Below, one piece after another: positions 17,262 to 27,880 of a stretch of 64,000 bases of DNA. The notes under the pieces are model-generated. The model saw only the letters and a list, made by a program, of their open reading frames with translations. It was not told the DNA's origin and made no database searches. This DNA comes from Pandoraea capi (lineage in GTDB: Bacteria > Pseudomonadota > Gammaproteobacteria > Burkholderiales > Burkholderiaceae). A program made the translations under genes and the position numbers. Position 1 is the first letter of the stretch. The number at the start of each line of letters is the position of its first letter. The stretch spans positions 1 through 64,000 of the forward strand of contig NZ_CABPRV010000011.1 in NCBI RefSeq assembly GCF_902459735.1. The letters are read 5' to 3'.

Positions 17262-17512
17262 GCGCTCGTTCGGAAACCTATGAGACGTTGCCGCCACCAT
17301 CAGGCAACGCCATGACACCGGTGATACCATGGGTCCGACTGGCAACTGCATCACGAAAAAAGGCCCCGCCCACTGGGTGACATCACGCACGTGAACACTC
17401 GGGACAAGCGACTAAAAGGCCGGCATTCACGCTGCCGTCCTGCTTCACGAGAGCGGGAGGGGCAGGAAATTTTTGGCGATCCCAAAATCAGTGAGAGTGA
17501 GGAGCACACCCC

Positions 17513-20500
17513 ATGAACGCCCCCGTCAACCCGAGTTTGCTGGCCGCACTAGAATCGGTCACGCTCGACGACAAGTACACGCTCGAGCGCGGTCGCGCTT
17601 ACATGAGCGGCATCCAGGCCCTGGTCCGACTACCGATGTTGCAGCAGGCACGCGACGCCGCGGCCGGGCTCAACACCGCTGGTTACATCTCGGGCTATCG
17701 CGGCTCGCCGCTCGGCGGTCTGGATCTCTCGCTATGGAAGGCCAAGCAGCACCTCGCCAGCCATAACATCGTCTTCCAGCCGGGTCTGAACGAAGACCTC
17801 GCCGCCACCGCCGTGTGGGGCTCGCAGCAGGTCAATCTGTATCCCGCCAAATTCGATGGCGTGTTCTCCATGTGGTACGGCAAGGGCCCGGGCGTCGACC
17901 GCTCGATGGACGTGCTCAAGCATGGCAACTCGGCAGGCTCGTCCAAACATGGCGGCGTGCTGGTGCTCGCCGGCGACGACCACGCCGCCAAATCCTCGAC
18001 ACTCGCGCATCAGTCCGAACACGTTTTCAAGGCCGCCGGCATTCCCGTGCTGTTTCCATCGAACGTGCAGGAGTACCTCGATTACGGCCTGCACGGCTGG
18101 GCGATGAGCCGCTACTCGGGCCTGTGGGTTTCCATGAAGTGCGTGACGGATGTCGTCGAATCGTCGGCCTCGGTGCTGATCGATCCGCATAACGTCGACA
18201 TCCGCCTGCCGGAAGACTTCATCATGCCGCCCGACGGCCTGAACATCCGCTGGCCCGATCCGCCGCTGGTGCAGGAAGCGCGCATGATCGACCACAAGTG
18301 GTACGCCGGTCTTGCCTACGTGCGCGCCAACAAGCTCGACCGCGTGACGATCGATTCGCCCAACGCCCGCTTCGGCATCATGACCGGCGGCAAGGCGTAT
18401 CTCGACGTCTGTCAGGCGCTTGCCGACCTCGGGCTGGATGACGCCACGTGTCAGCGCATCGGCATCCGTCTCTACAAAGTAGGTTGCGTGTGGCCGCTCG
18501 AAGCGCAGGGTGCGCGCGCGTTCGCACAAGGACTTCAGGAAATTCTGGTGGTCGAGGAAAAGCGTCAGATCCTCGAATACCAGATCAAGGAAGAGCTGTA
18601 CAACTGGCGCGACGACGTGCGCCCGCGCGTGTACGGCAAGTTCGACGAAAAGGATGGCGCCGGCGGCGAATGGTCAGTGCCGATGGCCAACTGGCTGCTG
18701 CCCGCCCACTACGAACTCTCGCCTGCGCTGATCGCCAAGGCCATTGCCACGCGGCTGGAAAAGTTCGAGCTGCCGAGCGACGTGCGCGATCGCATCGCGA
18801 CGCGCCTGCGCGTGATCGAAGCCAAGGAACAGGCGCTCGCCAAGCCGCGCGTCGCGGCCGAGCGCAAGCCGTGGTTCTGCTCGGGCTGCCCGCACAACAC
18901 GTCGACCAACGTGCCCGAAGGCTCGCGCGCCATCGCGGGCATCGGCTGTCACTACATGACCGTGTGGATGGACCGCAAGACCGACACCTTCTCGCAGATG
19001 GGCGGTGAAGGCGTGCCCTGGATCGGTCAGGCGCCGTTCTCGTGCGACGAACACATCTTCGCGAACCTCGGCGACGGCACGTACTTCCACTCGGGCTTGC
19101 TCGCGATTCGCGCAGCGATCTCGGCGAAGGTCAACATCACTTACAAGATCCTGTACAACGATGCGGTCGCCATGACCGGCGGCCAGCCGGTCGACGGCAC
19201 GCTCACCGTGCCGCAGATCGTGGCGCAGGTCGACGCCGAAGGCGCCGAGAAGATCGTCATCGTGACCGATGAGCCGGAGAAATACGACGGCGTGAAGCTC
19301 GTCGGCGACGTTCCCATCTATCACCGCAGCGAACTCGACCGCGTGCAGCGCGAGTTGCGTCTGGTGAAGGGCACGACGATCCTGATCTACGACCAGACGT
19401 GCGCGACCGAGAAGCGCCGCCGCCGCAAACGCGGTGCATACCCGGACCCGGCCAAGCGCGTGGTCATCAACGAGTCGGTCTGCGAAGGCTGCGGCGACTG
19501 CTCGGTGAAGTCGAACTGTCTGTCGGTCGAGCCGCTGGAGACGGAATTCGGCACGAAGCGTCAGATCAACCAGTCAACGTGCAACAAGGACTTCTCGTGC
19601 CTGAACGGCTTCTGCCCGAGCTTCGTGACGGTGGAAGGCGGACAGCTTCGCAAGCCGAAGACCGCGCAGGTCGACAGCAGCGGCCTGCCGCCGTTGCCCG
19701 AACCGGCGCTCCCGGCAATCGCGCGTCCGTACGGCATTCTGGTGACGGGCGTGGGCGGTACGGGTGTGGTCACGATCGGTGGTCTGCTCGGCATGGCGGC
19801 GCACCTGGAGAACAAGGGCGTCACCACGCTCGACGTGACCGGTCTCGCCCAGAAGGGTGGCGCGGTGACGAGCCACGTGCAGATCGCGCTGCAACCGGAA
19901 GACATTCACGCCACGCGTATCGCCATGGGCGACGCACGCGTCGTGATCGGCTGCGACGCCATCACCACGGCCAGCGACGACACGCTCTCGCGCGTGCAGC
20001 ACGGCGTGACGAACCTCGTCGTGAACAGCGCGCATACGCCGACGGCCGAGTTCATCCGCAACCCGAACTGGCGCTTCCCCGGTTCGAGCACGGAGAACGA
20101 TATCCGTGCGGCTGCCGGTGACAACGTCGATTTCGTCGACGCCAACCATCTCGCGCTGCGTCTGCTCGGCGACACCATCTACACGAACCCGTTCGTGCTG
20201 GGCTACGCCTGGCAGAAGGGCTGGGTGCCGCTGTCGTACGCGGCGCTGGTGCGCGCCATCGAACTCAACGGCGTGGCCATCGAGAAGAACAAGCAGGCGT
20301 TCGAATGGGGACGTCGCGCAGCCCACGATCTCGCGACCGTGCGCAAGCTCGCGCAGCAGAACGAAGCGCCGGAATCGTCGGCCACGGGCGGCAAGCTCAT
20401 CACGCTGCATTCGCCGCGCGCGCTCGACACGCTGATCCAGCGTCGTTACGACCAGCTCGTGGCGTATCAGGATCGCGCGTATGCCGAGCGCTTCAAGCAG

Positions 20501-21079
20501 ACGGTCGATCGTGTGCGCGCTGCCGAATCGGCCCTGCCGAACGACGTCTCGCACATGCCGCTGACCGAAGCTGTCGCCCGTGCGCTGTACAAGCTCATGG
20601 CGTACAAGGACGAGTATGAAGTCGCGCGTCTGTACACCGACCCGGCGTTCATGAAGAAGATCAACGAGCAGTTCGAAGGTAACTTCTCGCTGCGCTTCCA
20701 TCTGGCGCCGCCGTCGCTGGCCAAACACGACGACAAGGGACATCTCATCAAGAAGGCCTATGGCCCGTGGATGATGAAGGCGTTCGGTATCCTCGCGAAG
20801 TTCAAGGGCCTGCGTGGTGGCGCGTTCGACATCTTCGGTCGCACGGAAGAGCGTCGTATGGAACGTGCGCTGATCGGTGAGTACGAAGCGCTGGTGACGG
20901 AGCTCGTGACGCATCTGAACGAGCACAACCTGTCGCTCGCCGTGCAACTCGCCGAACTGCCGCAGGAGATGCGCGGCTACGGCCACGTGAAGGAGCAGAA
21001 CGTGGCGGCGACGCGCATCAAGTGGACGAAGTTGCTCGCGCAGTTCCGCGACGGTGGCTCGCACCGTGTTGCGGCGTGA
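17513..21079 (+). CDS. Fused indolepyruvate ferredoxin oxidoreductase
   Basis: A 1188-residue single-chain 2-oxoacid:ferredoxin oxidoreductase that joins IorA-, ferredoxin- and IorB-type parts. It would oxidatively decarboxylate aryl-pyruvates from aromatic amino acids to aryl-acetyl-CoA using thiamine diphosphate. Visible parts: pyrimidine-binding IorA region (GYISGYRGSPLGGLDLSLWK), pyrophosphate region (CSGCPHNTSTNVPEGSRA; IGCHYMTVWMDRKTDTFSQM), Fe-S cysteines (CEGCGDCSVKSNC, then CLNGFCPSF) near residues 656-705, and the gamma domain (GVGGTGVVTIGGLLGMAAHL; GLAQKGGAVTSHVQIA). The ATG follows GTGAGGAG. Phenylpyruvate conversion to phenylacetyl-CoA would feed the paa epoxidase encoded 4 kb upstream. 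Confidence 0.95.
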   Translation: MNAPVNPSLLAALESVTLDDKYTLERGRAYMSGIQALVRLPMLQQARDAAAGLNTAGYISGYRGSPLGGLDLSLWKAKQHLASHNIVFQPGLNEDLAATAVWGSQQVNLYPAKFDGVFSMWYGKGPGVDRSMDVLKHGNSAGSSKHGGVLVLAGDDHAAKSSTLAHQSEHVFKAAGIPVLFPSNVQEYLDYGLHGWAMSRYSGLWVSMKCVTDVVESSASVLIDPHNVDIRLPEDFIMPPDGLNIRWPDPPLVQEARMIDHKWYAGLAYVRANKLDRVTIDSPNARFGIMTGGKAYLDVCQALADLGLDDATCQRIGIRLYKVGCVWPLEAQGARAFAQGLQEILVVEEKRQILEYQIKEELYNWRDDVRPRVYGKFDEKDGAGGEWSVPMANWLLPAHYELSPALIAKAIATRLEKFELPSDVRDRIATRLRVIEAKEQALAKPRVAAERKPWFCSGCPHNTSTNVPEGSRAIAGIGCHYMTVWMDRKTDTFSQMGGEGVPWIGQAPFSCDEHIFANLGDGTYFHSGLLAIRAAISAKVNITYKILYNDAVAMTGGQPVDGTLTVPQIVAQVDAEGAEKIVIVTDEPEKYDGVKLVGDVPIYHRSELDRVQRELRLVKGTTILIYDQTCATEKRRRRKRGAYPDPAKRVVINESVCEGCGDCSVKSNCLSVEPLETEFGTKRQINQSTCNKDFSCLNGFCPSFVTVEGGQLRKPKTAQVDSSGLPPLPEPALPAIARPYGILVTGVGGTGVVTIGGLLGMAAHLENKGVTTLDVTGLAQKGGAVTSHVQIALQPEDIHATRIAMGDARVVIGCDAITTASDDTLSRVQHGVTNLVVNSAHTPTAEFIRNPNWRFPGSSTENDIRAAAGDNVDFVDANHLALRLLGDTIYTNPFVLGYAWQKGWVPLSYAALVRAIELNGVAIEKNKQAFEWGRRAAHDLATVRKLAQQNEAPESSATGGKLITLHSPRALDTLIQRRYDQLVAYQDRAYAERFKQTVDRVRAAESALPNDVSHMPLTEAVARALYKLMAYKDEYEVARLYTDPAFMKKINEQFEGNFSLRFHLAPPSLAKHDDKGHLIKKAYGPWMMKAFGILAKFKGLRGGAFDIFGRTEERRMERALIGEYEALVTELVTHLNEHNLSLAVQLAELPQEMRGYGHVKEQNVAATRIKWTKLLAQFRDGGSHRVAA

Positions 21080-21154
21080 TGCGCAGCGTGACTCGGGCTT
21101 ACGGCTTCACGGCCTGGTGACTTAAGACCGTCGAAGCCAAGCCACTGCCCAAAG

Positions 21155-21193
21155 AAAATCCCGCCGACGCGCAAGCGTACGGCGGGATTTTTT
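21155..21193. terminator. Bidirectional terminator
   Basis: AAAATCCCGCCG and CGGCGGGATTTTTT pair around the loop ACGCGCAAGCGTA (itself able to fold). It lies between the convergent oxidoreductase and maeB genes. Confidence 0.88.
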
Positions 21194-21253
21194 ATGCGCT
21201 TCCGGCGGACGCGCGCATCGGGGCCGTGCCCTTCTGGCGCGTCCGCCTGAGCG

Positions 21254-23533
21254 TCAACGCGTGACGTTCGCCGCAGCGACGGCCGTCATGTTGATGATGC
21301 GGCGCACGGTCGCGGCCGGTGTCAGGATGTGAGCCGGCTTGGCGCAGCCGAGCAGGAACGGGCCGACCGTCACGCCTTCGCCGCCCGTCATCTTGAGCAG
21401 GTTGTACGTGATGTTCGCCGCTTCCACGTTCGGCATGACGAGCAGGTTGGCTTCACCGGACAGACGCGATGCCGGATAGGCTGCGCGACGGATCGTCTCC
21501 GACAGGGCCGCGTCGCCGTGCATTTCACCGTCGACTTCCAGTTGCGGCGCACGCTCGGCGAGCAGTTCGGCGGCGTGCGCCATACGCTGCGCCGATGCCG
21601 ACTTCACGCTACCGAAGTTCGAGTTCGACAGCAGCGCCACCTTCGGGGCGATGCCGAAACGCTCGATTTCCTTCGCGGCCAGCACGGTCATCTCGGCGAG
21701 TTGCTCCGACGTCGGCACTTCGTTGACGTACGTGTCGCTGATGAACAGGTTGCGCTTTTCCAGCATCAGCAGGTTCATCGCCGCGTAGTTCTCGACACCC
21801 GCTGCACGACCGAGCACCTGATCGACCACATCCAGATGGCGATGGTACGTATCGATCATGCCGCAGATCATGCCGTCGGCTTCGCCCAGATGCACGAGGA
21901 TCGCCCCGATCAGCGTGTTGTCCTTGCGCATGGCGGCCTTGGCGACTTCCGGCGTCACACCGTGACGCGCGCCAAGGTTGTGATACGCCTGCCAGCAGCG
22001 CTGATAGCGCGTGTCGTCTTCCGGATTCACGACTTCGAAATCGACACCCGGCTTGAGCTTCGAGCCGATCTTTTGCAGACGCATTTCCACCACGGCCGGA
22101 CGACCGATGATGATCGGCTTGGCAATACGTTCGGCCAGCACGAACTGGGCGGCGCGCAGCACGCGCTCGTCTTCGCCTTCGGCGAACACGATACGGGCGG
22201 CGTCGCTACCGAAGCGCGCACGCGCGGCAGCGAAGACCGGGCGCATGATGAAGCCGGTGCGGTACACGGTCGTGCCGAGTTCTTCGCGGTAGGCGTCCAT
22301 GTCCTTGATCGGACGCGTGGCCACGCCCGAGTCCATGGCAGCTTGTGCCACGGCAGGTGCGATCTTGATGATCAGACGCGGATCGAACGGCTTCGGAATG
22401 ATGTATTCCGGGCCGAATTCGAGCGACTGGCCTTCATAGGCGCGCGCGACTTCTTCGCTCTGCTCTTCTTCCTGCGCCAGTTCGGCGATGGCACGCACGG
22501 TGGCGAGCTTCATTTCTTCCGTGATGGTGGTGGCGCCCACGTCGAGCGCGCCACGGAAGATGAACGGGAAGCACAGCACGTTGTTGACCTGGTTCGGGTA
22601 GTCCGAACGGCCGGTCGCGATGATGCAGTCCGGACGCGCCGCCTTGGCGATTTCCGGGCGAATTTCCGGTTCCGGGTTGGCGAGCGCGAGAATCAGCGGC
22701 TTCGTGCCCATCGTCTTGACCATGTCGGCAGTCAGCACGCCGGCGGTCGAACAGCCGAGGAACACGTCGGCGCCGTTGCTGGCGTCGGCCAGCGTACGGG
22801 CTTCGGTCGCCACGGCATAGCGCGCCTTGCTCTCGTCGAGCTTGTCGCGGCCCGTGTGGATCACGCCCTTCGAGTCGAGAACGAGAATGTTCTCCTTCTT
22901 GAGGCCGAGATTCACGAGCAGGTCCAGACAGGCGATCGCGGCAGCGCCGGCGCCCGAGCACACCAGCTTCACCTTGCCGATATCCTTGCCGACGACCTTC
23001 AGGCCGTTGAGGATAGCGGCCGAGGCGATGATGGCGGTACCGTGCTGATCGTCGTGGAAGACCGGAATCTTCATGCGCTCGCGCAGCTTCTTCTCGATGT
23101 AGAAGCACTCGGGCGCCTTGATGTCTTCGAGGTTGATGCCGCCGAGCGTGGGCTCGAGCATGGCGATGGCTTCGACCAGCTTGTCCGGGTCGTGCTCGGC
23201 GAGTTCGATGTCGAACACGTCGATACCGGCGAACTTCTTGAACAGGCAGCCCTTGCCTTCCATGACCGGCTTGGCGGCGAGCGGGCCGATGTTGCCCAGA
23301 CCCAGCACGGCGGTGCCGTTGGTGATCACGCCGACGAGGTTGCTGCGCGACGTGTAGCGGTTGGCCGCGAGCGGATCTTCTGCGATGGCTTCGCAGGCGT
23401 AAGCCACGCCGGGGGAGTAAGCCAGGGACAGGTCGATCTGGTTCGACAGCGGCTTGGTCGGCGTGACCGAGATTTTGCCCGGACGCGGGTTCTCGTGGTA
23501 CGCCAGGGCGCTTTGCTTCAGTTGTTCATCCAT
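21254..23533 (-). CDS. maeB: NADP-dependent malic enzyme with phosphotransacetylase-like domain
   Basis: A 759-residue MaeB-type enzyme that decarboxylates malate to pyruvate with NADP. The N-terminal malic domain has [19 protein letters not shown] and [20 protein letters not shown]. The NAD(P)-binding domain carries [18 protein letters not shown]. From about residue 430 a phosphotransacetylase-like regulatory domain follows ([32 protein letters not shown]); in MaeB it senses acetyl-CoA and lacks transferase activity. The chosen ATG at 23533 begins [20 protein letters not shown]; the open frame extends to 23617. The gene is monocistronic. Confidence 0.96.
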   Translation of the reverse strand: MDEQLKQSALAYHENPRPGKISVTPTKPLSNQIDLSLAYSPGVAYACEAIAEDPLAANRYTSRSNLVGVITNGTAVLGLGNIGPLAAKPVMEGKGCLFKKFAGIDVFDIELAEHDPDKLVEAIAMLEPTLGGINLEDIKAPECFYIEKKLRERMKIPVFHDDQHGTAIIASAAILNGLKVVGKDIGKVKLVCSGAGAAAIACLDLLVNLGLKKENILVLDSKGVIHTGRDKLDESKARYAVATEARTLADASNGADVFLGCSTAGVLTADMVKTMGTKPLILALANPEPEIRPEIAKAARPDCIIATGRSDYPNQVNNVLCFPFIFRGALDVGATTITEEMKLATVRAIAELAQEEEQSEEVARAYEGQSLEFGPEYIIPKPFDPRLIIKIAPAVAQAAMDSGVATRPIKDMDAYREELGTTVYRTGFIMRPVFAAARARFGSDAARIVFAEGEDERVLRAAQFVLAERIAKPIIIGRPAVVEMRLQKIGSKLKPGVDFEVVNPEDDTRYQRCWQAYHNLGARHGVTPEVAKAAMRKDNTLIGAILVHLGEADGMICGMIDTYHRHLDVVDQVLGRAAGVENYAAMNLLMLEKRNLFISDTYVNEVPTSEQLAEMTVLAAKEIERFGIAPKVALLSNSNFGSVKSASAQRMAHAAELLAERAPQLEVDGEMHGDAALSETIRRAAYPASRLSGEANLLVMPNVEAANITYNLLKMTGGEGVTVGPFLLGCAKPAHILTPAATVRRIINMTAVAAANVTR

Positions 23534-23857
23534 ATCTCGATACCTAATGACTTGGCGACGGCCGGGCCAGTGCCGCATGGGGGTGCAGGCGGGCTCGACC
23601 GTCTTTTGACGGATCACGGCGGGGGGAAGAAGCCGACCGGAGGGATTCGACGATTGTGTCGTCGACGGGGTTCTTCTCAGCGCGATGGCGTGATGACCAT
23701 CGCTTCCCCGGTCCTGAAAGCCGCGCTCGCGCGCGTCTGATCGGGGGACTGACAGTGGCCGGTGTGCACCGCAGGACGCAAAGTGTACACCCTCAGATGA
23801 AACCTTGATGCTGCACGCGCAGCAGGGCGACGCGTGCAGCGCAATACGTAAATTGTC
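23534..23857. other. Intergenic, promoter region of maeB
   Basis: This 324-bp gap lies between the maeB start and the MFS stop, both on the minus strand. It holds the maeB promoter and the end of the MFS transcript. No convincing terminator, operator or small gene was seen. Confidence 0.35.
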
Positions 23858-25114
23858 TTACTGCAATGCCTCGCCGCGACGCTCCGGAATCAGGAACAGC
23901 GTGGCCAGAATGTCGAGGACGTAAATACCGGCAAGGAAGACGAGCGCGATCTTGAACGAGAACGCCGCAGCCAGCGCACCGACCGTCAGCGGTCCGAAAC
24001 CGCCCACGGCACGACCGATGTTGAACAGCACGTTTTGCGCCGTTGCACGGGCCGCCGTCGGATACAGCTCCGAAATCAGCGCACCGTAGCCGCCGATCAT
24101 GCCGTTCACGAACATGCCCATCACCGCGCCACCGATCAGCAGTGAGAACTGCGACTGAAGCTGCGCGTAGACGAACACCATCACGACCGCACCGATCTGA
24201 TAGCCGATGAACGTGGGGCGACGGCCGAAGCGATCCGCCAGACGGCCGAACAACCAGATGCCGAACGCCATGCCGAGCACCGTCACTGCCGTCCACATGG
24301 CCGACTTGGTGAGCGAGTAGCCGAACGTCTTTGACAGATACGAGGGCATCCAGATCATCAGGCCGTAATAGCCGAAGTTCTGCACCGAGCACAGAATCGC
24401 CACGCCGAGACTGGCGCGCGTGGTGGCGCCGTCCTTGACCAGCAGCTTGAGCGGGGCGCGCTCACGTGGTTGTTGCTGCTGCGCGAGGAACATCTCCGGC
24501 TCGCCGAGCGTGCGGCGCATGATGAAGGACACCACCGCCGGCAGCAGACCGACGGCGAACATGCCGCGCCAGCCGATCACCGGCAGCAGCAACGGCGTGA
24601 GCAGCGCAGCGGCGAGCACGCCCGCCTGCCAGCCCAGCCCCACGAACGACGACGCGCGCGCCCGGCGCTCCGGCGCACAGGCTTCCGCCGCAAGCGCCAT
24701 GCCGATGCCGAACTCGCCGCCCAGACCGATACCGGCGATCGTGCGGTACGCCAGCAGATCCCAATAGCCCTGCGCCAGCGAGCACAGACCGGTGAAGACC
24801 GCGAACAGCAGAATCGTCCACGACAGCACGCGCACTCGGCCGAAGCGGTCCGACAGCATGCCGAAGACAATGCCGCCGACGACCGCGCCGATGAGCGTCC
24901 ACGTCACCAGCGCACCCGACTGGGCGCTGGAGAGCGCCAGGTCGGCAGCGATCGCCGGCAGGATGAAGCCGAGAATCAGCAGGTCGAAGCCGTCCATGGC
25001 GTAGCCGACCGCCGAGGCCCACAGGGCGCGGTTCGCATAGGCGTGGTCGTGCTTCGCGGCAGCAGGGGCCGGAGCTGCCGGTGTGGCAAGAGAAGGCGAA
25101 GAGTCGTGAGGCAT
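23858..25114 (-). CDS. MFS transporter, aromatic-acid/metabolite:H+ symporter type
   Basis: A 418-residue, 12-helix carrier. It starts with MPHDSSPSLATPAAPAPAAA and a first helix ASAVGYAMDGFDLLILGFIL; the MDGFD pattern is the hallmark of AAHS/MHS symporters. GMLSDRFGRVRVLS is the loop 2-3 motif and GRLADRFGRRPTFIGY its repeat in the second half. Likely substrates are aromatic acids or short carboxylates, but none can be assigned. It is divergent from pyrE. Confidence 0.9.
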   Translation of the reverse strand: MPHDSSPSLATPAAPAPAAAKHDHAYANRALWASAVGYAMDGFDLLILGFILPAIAADLALSSAQSGALVTWTLIGAVVGGIVFGMLSDRFGRVRVLSWTILLFAVFTGLCSLAQGYWDLLAYRTIAGIGLGGEFGIGMALAAEACAPERRARASSFVGLGWQAGVLAAALLTPLLLPVIGWRGMFAVGLLPAVVSFIMRRTLGEPEMFLAQQQQPRERAPLKLLVKDGATTRASLGVAILCSVQNFGYYGLMIWMPSYLSKTFGYSLTKSAMWTAVTVLGMAFGIWLFGRLADRFGRRPTFIGYQIGAVVMVFVYAQLQSQFSLLIGGAVMGMFVNGMIGGYGALISELYPTAARATAQNVLFNIGRAVGGFGPLTVGALAAAFSFKIALVFLAGIYVLDILATLFLIPERRGEALQ

Positions 25115-25495
25115 GGTGGCGTGTGGATGGCGTCTGATCGGGTCTGAATTTCGGCGAGAGTGTATGCCTGTCATAAAGGCTCGGCAACTGTCTCTTTTTT
25201 TGGATTCATCTATCGTTGCCATTTTTTCATATGCGCCGTGCGCGCACACCGCGCGTACTCACCCATCGATAAATGTACGCTCAGTGCATAATTGGCCTCG
25301 CATCTGCTGAAACTTGTGGCATAATTCGCGTTTAAGCGCAGGCGAGTCGTTGCAAGACGTGCCGCCCGCCGCCTCAGCAGGTGTTTTTGCCGCGCACAGT
25401 TATTCATCTACGTATAGCGCACGGTATGCCGCTGACTCACCCATGACTCCTGGCTGCACGCCGCACGGCGGGCAGCTACGCTAAGGAACCGCATC
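25115..25495. other. Divergent promoter region (MFS / pyrE)
   Basis: 381 bp, clearly more AT-rich than its flanks at 25180-25330. CATAAT near 25318 is a possible -10 toward pyrE. No small gene with a ribosome-binding site and no defined operator was seen. Confidence 0.4.
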
Positions 25496-26185
25496 ATGAT
25501 TGGCATCGACCGCCAGGCGATTTCCGACATCACCGCAAAGATCCTGCTCGAAGTGGGCGCGGTGCATTTCAACGCCGAGAAGCCGTACATCTTCACCTCG
25601 GGCTGGGCCAGCCCGGTCTACACCGACTGCCGCAAGCTGATCTCGTACCCGCGCGTGCGTCGTACGCTGATGGATTTCGCTGAGGCCGTCATCATTCAGG
25701 ACGTGGGTTGCGAGCAGTTCGACACGGTCGCCGGCGGTGAAACCGCAGGGATTCCGTTCGCTGCCTGGATCGCTGACAAGCTGATGCTGCCGATGCAGTA
25801 CGTGCGCAAAAAGCCGAAGGGTTTCGGCCGCAACGCACAGATCGAAGGCGATCTGCCGGAAGGCTCGCGCGTGCTGCTCGTCGAAGATCTGACGACCGAC
25901 GGCCGCAGCAAGATCAACTTCTGCAAGGCCCTGCGCGAAGCCGGTGCGAAGGTGAACCACGTGTTCGTGGTGTTCCACTACGACATCTTCCCGGAAAGCC
26001 GTCAGGTGCTGAAGGACATCGACGTGGAGCTGCACTCGCTCGCCACGTGGTGGGATGTGCTGCGCGTGGCCAAGCAGCAGAACCACTTCGACACGAAGAC
26101 GCTGGACGAAGTCGAGAAATTCCTGCACGCACCGGCCGAGTGGTCGGGCGCGCACGGCGGTGCCACGTCGTTCCCGAAGGACTAA
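25496..26185 (+). CDS. pyrE: Orotate phosphoribosyltransferase
   Basis: A 229-residue enzyme converting orotate and PRPP to OMP in pyrimidine synthesis. Segments include [38 protein letters not shown] and the PRPP-binding loop [14 protein letters not shown]. This loop is a Burkholderia-type variant of VEDVITTG, and the adjacent [11 protein letters not shown] carries the basic residues. It is the first gene after the divergent region and is followed by a terminator. Confidence 0.95.
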   Translation: MIGIDRQAISDITAKILLEVGAVHFNAEKPYIFTSGWASPVYTDCRKLISYPRVRRTLMDFAEAVIIQDVGCEQFDTVAGGETAGIPFAAWIADKLMLPMQYVRKKPKGFGRNAQIEGDLPEGSRVLLVEDLTTDGRSKINFCKALREAGAKVNHVFVVFHYDIFPESRQVLKDIDVELHSLATWWDVLRVAKQQNHFDTKTLDEVEKFLHAPAEWSGAHGGATSFPKD

Positions 26186-26238
26186 GTTCTTTGGCCATAC
26201 GAATGGCAACGCGCGTAGTATTCGCTTGAGAGGCGAGA

Positions 26239-26272
26239 ACGGTCAGCCCCTAACCCGGCTGGCCGTTTTTTT
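26239..26272 (+). terminator. Terminator after pyrE
   Basis: CGGTCAGCC and GGCTGGCCG pair (one G-T) around CCTAACCC and are followed by seven T. It ends the pyrE transcript, so crcB must have its own promoter or depend on read-through. Confidence 0.85.
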
Positions 26273-26336
26273 GCTGCGGGCCCGCCATGCTTCGTACGAC
26301 GAATTGGCGATTTCTCATCTGCGGGAGGGAATACCC

Positions 26337-26735
26337 ATGCTGGCTTCGGTCGTTGCCATCAGCATCGGCGCCGCACTCGGTGCGTTGCTGCGCTGGGCGC
26401 TCAGCGTACAACTCAACGCCATCCTGCCTACGCTTCCCCTCGGCACCCTCGTCGCCAATCTCGGCGGCGGCTACCTCATCGGCGTTGCCGTCGCGCTGTT
26501 CAGCCACATTCCGTCGATACCGGTCGAATGGCGGCTGTTCGTCGTGACGGGGTTCCTCGGTGGCCTCACCACTTTCTCCACGTTTTCCGCCGAAGTCACC
26601 GAATTGCTGCGCGAAGGCCATTTCGGCGCGGCGTCGCTGATCGTGATCGTGCACGTAGGCGGCTCACTCATCATGACGCTGCTCGGCATGGCCACAGCCA
26701 CCTTCCTGGTGCACTGGCTGCGCCCGGCGGTGTAG
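26337..26735 (+). CDS. crcB: Fluoride channel CrcB/Fluc
   Basis: A 132-residue, four-helix membrane protein. It has GAALGALLRWALSV, TLVANLGGGYLIGVAVALF and the diagnostic GFLGGLTTFSTFSAEVTELL. Fluc channels are dual-topology dimers exporting fluoride. The ATG at 26337 follows GGGAGGG. The 64-bp leader was inspected for a fluoride riboswitch and none was recognised. Confidence 0.93.
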   Translation: MLASVVAISIGAALGALLRWALSVQLNAILPTLPLGTLVANLGGGYLIGVAVALFSHIPSIPVEWRLFVVTGFLGGLTTFSTFSAEVTELLREGHFGAASLIVIVHVGGSLIMTLLGMATATFLVHWLRPAV

Positions 26736-26833
26736 GCGGGCGGCTAGTCAGCAGACAAGGCGGACGAGTACGAACAAGGACGAACACACGCGAACGATGA
26801 GGGACGGTGGATCGACGAGGCGTGCAGGACGTC

Positions 26834-27751
26834 TCAGGCAAGCAGCATGACGAGCTTCACGTCGTCGTGCCCCGACAACCGGAACGTGACCTGCGCGAAG
26901 TCGATGTCGCCCCGCTCGGGATGATGAAAACCGCGCCGCCCGCCTTCACGCTCGACAACATCCTGCTGCGACCAGAGCGCCGCGAACACCGGACTCTCCC
27001 GCTGCAAGGCATCGGTCAGCGCCCGCACGGGCGTGTCGTCCAGATACGCGCTGCACTCGGCGCGGAACTCGGCCACGACGCGTCGCGCGCGACTCTCCCA
27101 ATCCTGAATCAACGTCCGTGCAGCGGCATCGAGAAAGATGTAGCGCAGCAGGTTCTTCGTGCCGGGGGTGCCGATGGTGCCGGTGGCACCGGTCGCGCCG
27201 GATACGTCAGAGACCCCGGCGGTATCGGACACGTCGAGCCACCCACGGAAGATGTCGGCGGCGGCATCGTTCCATGCCAGCACATCCCAGCAACGGTCCA
27301 GCGCGTAGGCGGGCGCGGCCACGGCCGCCACCGCGGCCTGCACCTGCGCGGCGGCGTGATGCGGCAGCGGCTCCGCGCCGCGCTCCGGATCGCGCTTGCC
27401 CGCGAGATCGAACAAATACGCACGCTCGGCGCGCGAGAGACGCAACGCACTGGCGACGGCAGCCAGCGCCCCCGCCGAAATCGACACCTCCCGCGCCTGC
27501 TCGATCCACGTGTACCAGGTCGAGGACAACCCGCATAACTGCGCCACCTCCTCGCGGCGTAGCCCCGGCGTGCGGCGGCGTCCCATCGGCGGCAAGCCGA
27601 CGGCCGCAGGCGTCAGTCGCTCGCGGTGCGCGCGCAGGAAATCGCCAAGCGCGCGACGCTGACGCGCGTCGTCCGCATGCGATCCCGACTCGCCCGGCGG
27701 AGTAGGATGCTGAGGAGGATGAGAATGTGAGGGTATGGGGGTAGTTTTCAT
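26834..27751 (-). CDS. XRE-family regulator with MmyB-like ligand domain
   Basis: A 305-residue regulator. After a Pro/His-rich N-terminus the helix-turn-helix reads LGDFLRAHRERLTPAAVGLP, then TPGLRREEVAQLCGLSSTWY and TWIEQAREVSIS. This TPGLRREEVA pattern defines the HTH_31/MmyB group. The C-terminal half (YALDRCWDVLAWNDAAADIF; FHHPERGDIDFAQVTFRLS) is the MmyB-type ligand-binding domain. About residues 173-197 carry a Gly/Thr/Ser-rich insert (SDTAGVSDVSGATGATGTIG) encoded by simple DNA repeats. It is divergent from the methyltransferase at 27881, a likely target. Confidence 0.85.
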   Translation of the reverse strand: MKTTPIPSHSHPPQHPTPPGESGSHADDARQRRALGDFLRAHRERLTPAAVGLPPMGRRRTPGLRREEVAQLCGLSSTWYTWIEQAREVSISAGALAAVASALRLSRAERAYLFDLAGKRDPERGAEPLPHHAAAQVQAAVAAVAAPAYALDRCWDVLAWNDAAADIFRGWLDVSDTAGVSDVSGATGATGTIGTPGTKNLLRYIFLDAAARTLIQDWESRARRVVAEFRAECSAYLDDTPVRALTDALQRESPVFAALWSQQDVVEREGGRRGFHHPERGDIDFAQVTFRLSGHDDVKLVMLLA

Positions 27752-27880
27752 ACCAGGATAAATAGGCAACTTGTACCGGTATTGATGAGCCATTATCGTG
27801 ACACTCATCGATGTCGCGCAAGCCCCCGACACCGGCACATTCACCCTCAACGTTCCGCCCCACATACGAAGGAGACGCCC

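Noticed and set aside
21329-23740. 803-residue plus-strand open frame antisense to maeB
   Set aside because: His/Arg/Asp-rich antisense shadow of a well conserved enzyme; no start signal or domain.
26273-26336. Possible fluoride riboswitch upstream of crcB
   Set aside because: The leader is short and the expected conserved GGCGAUGG and pseudoknot elements were not found.
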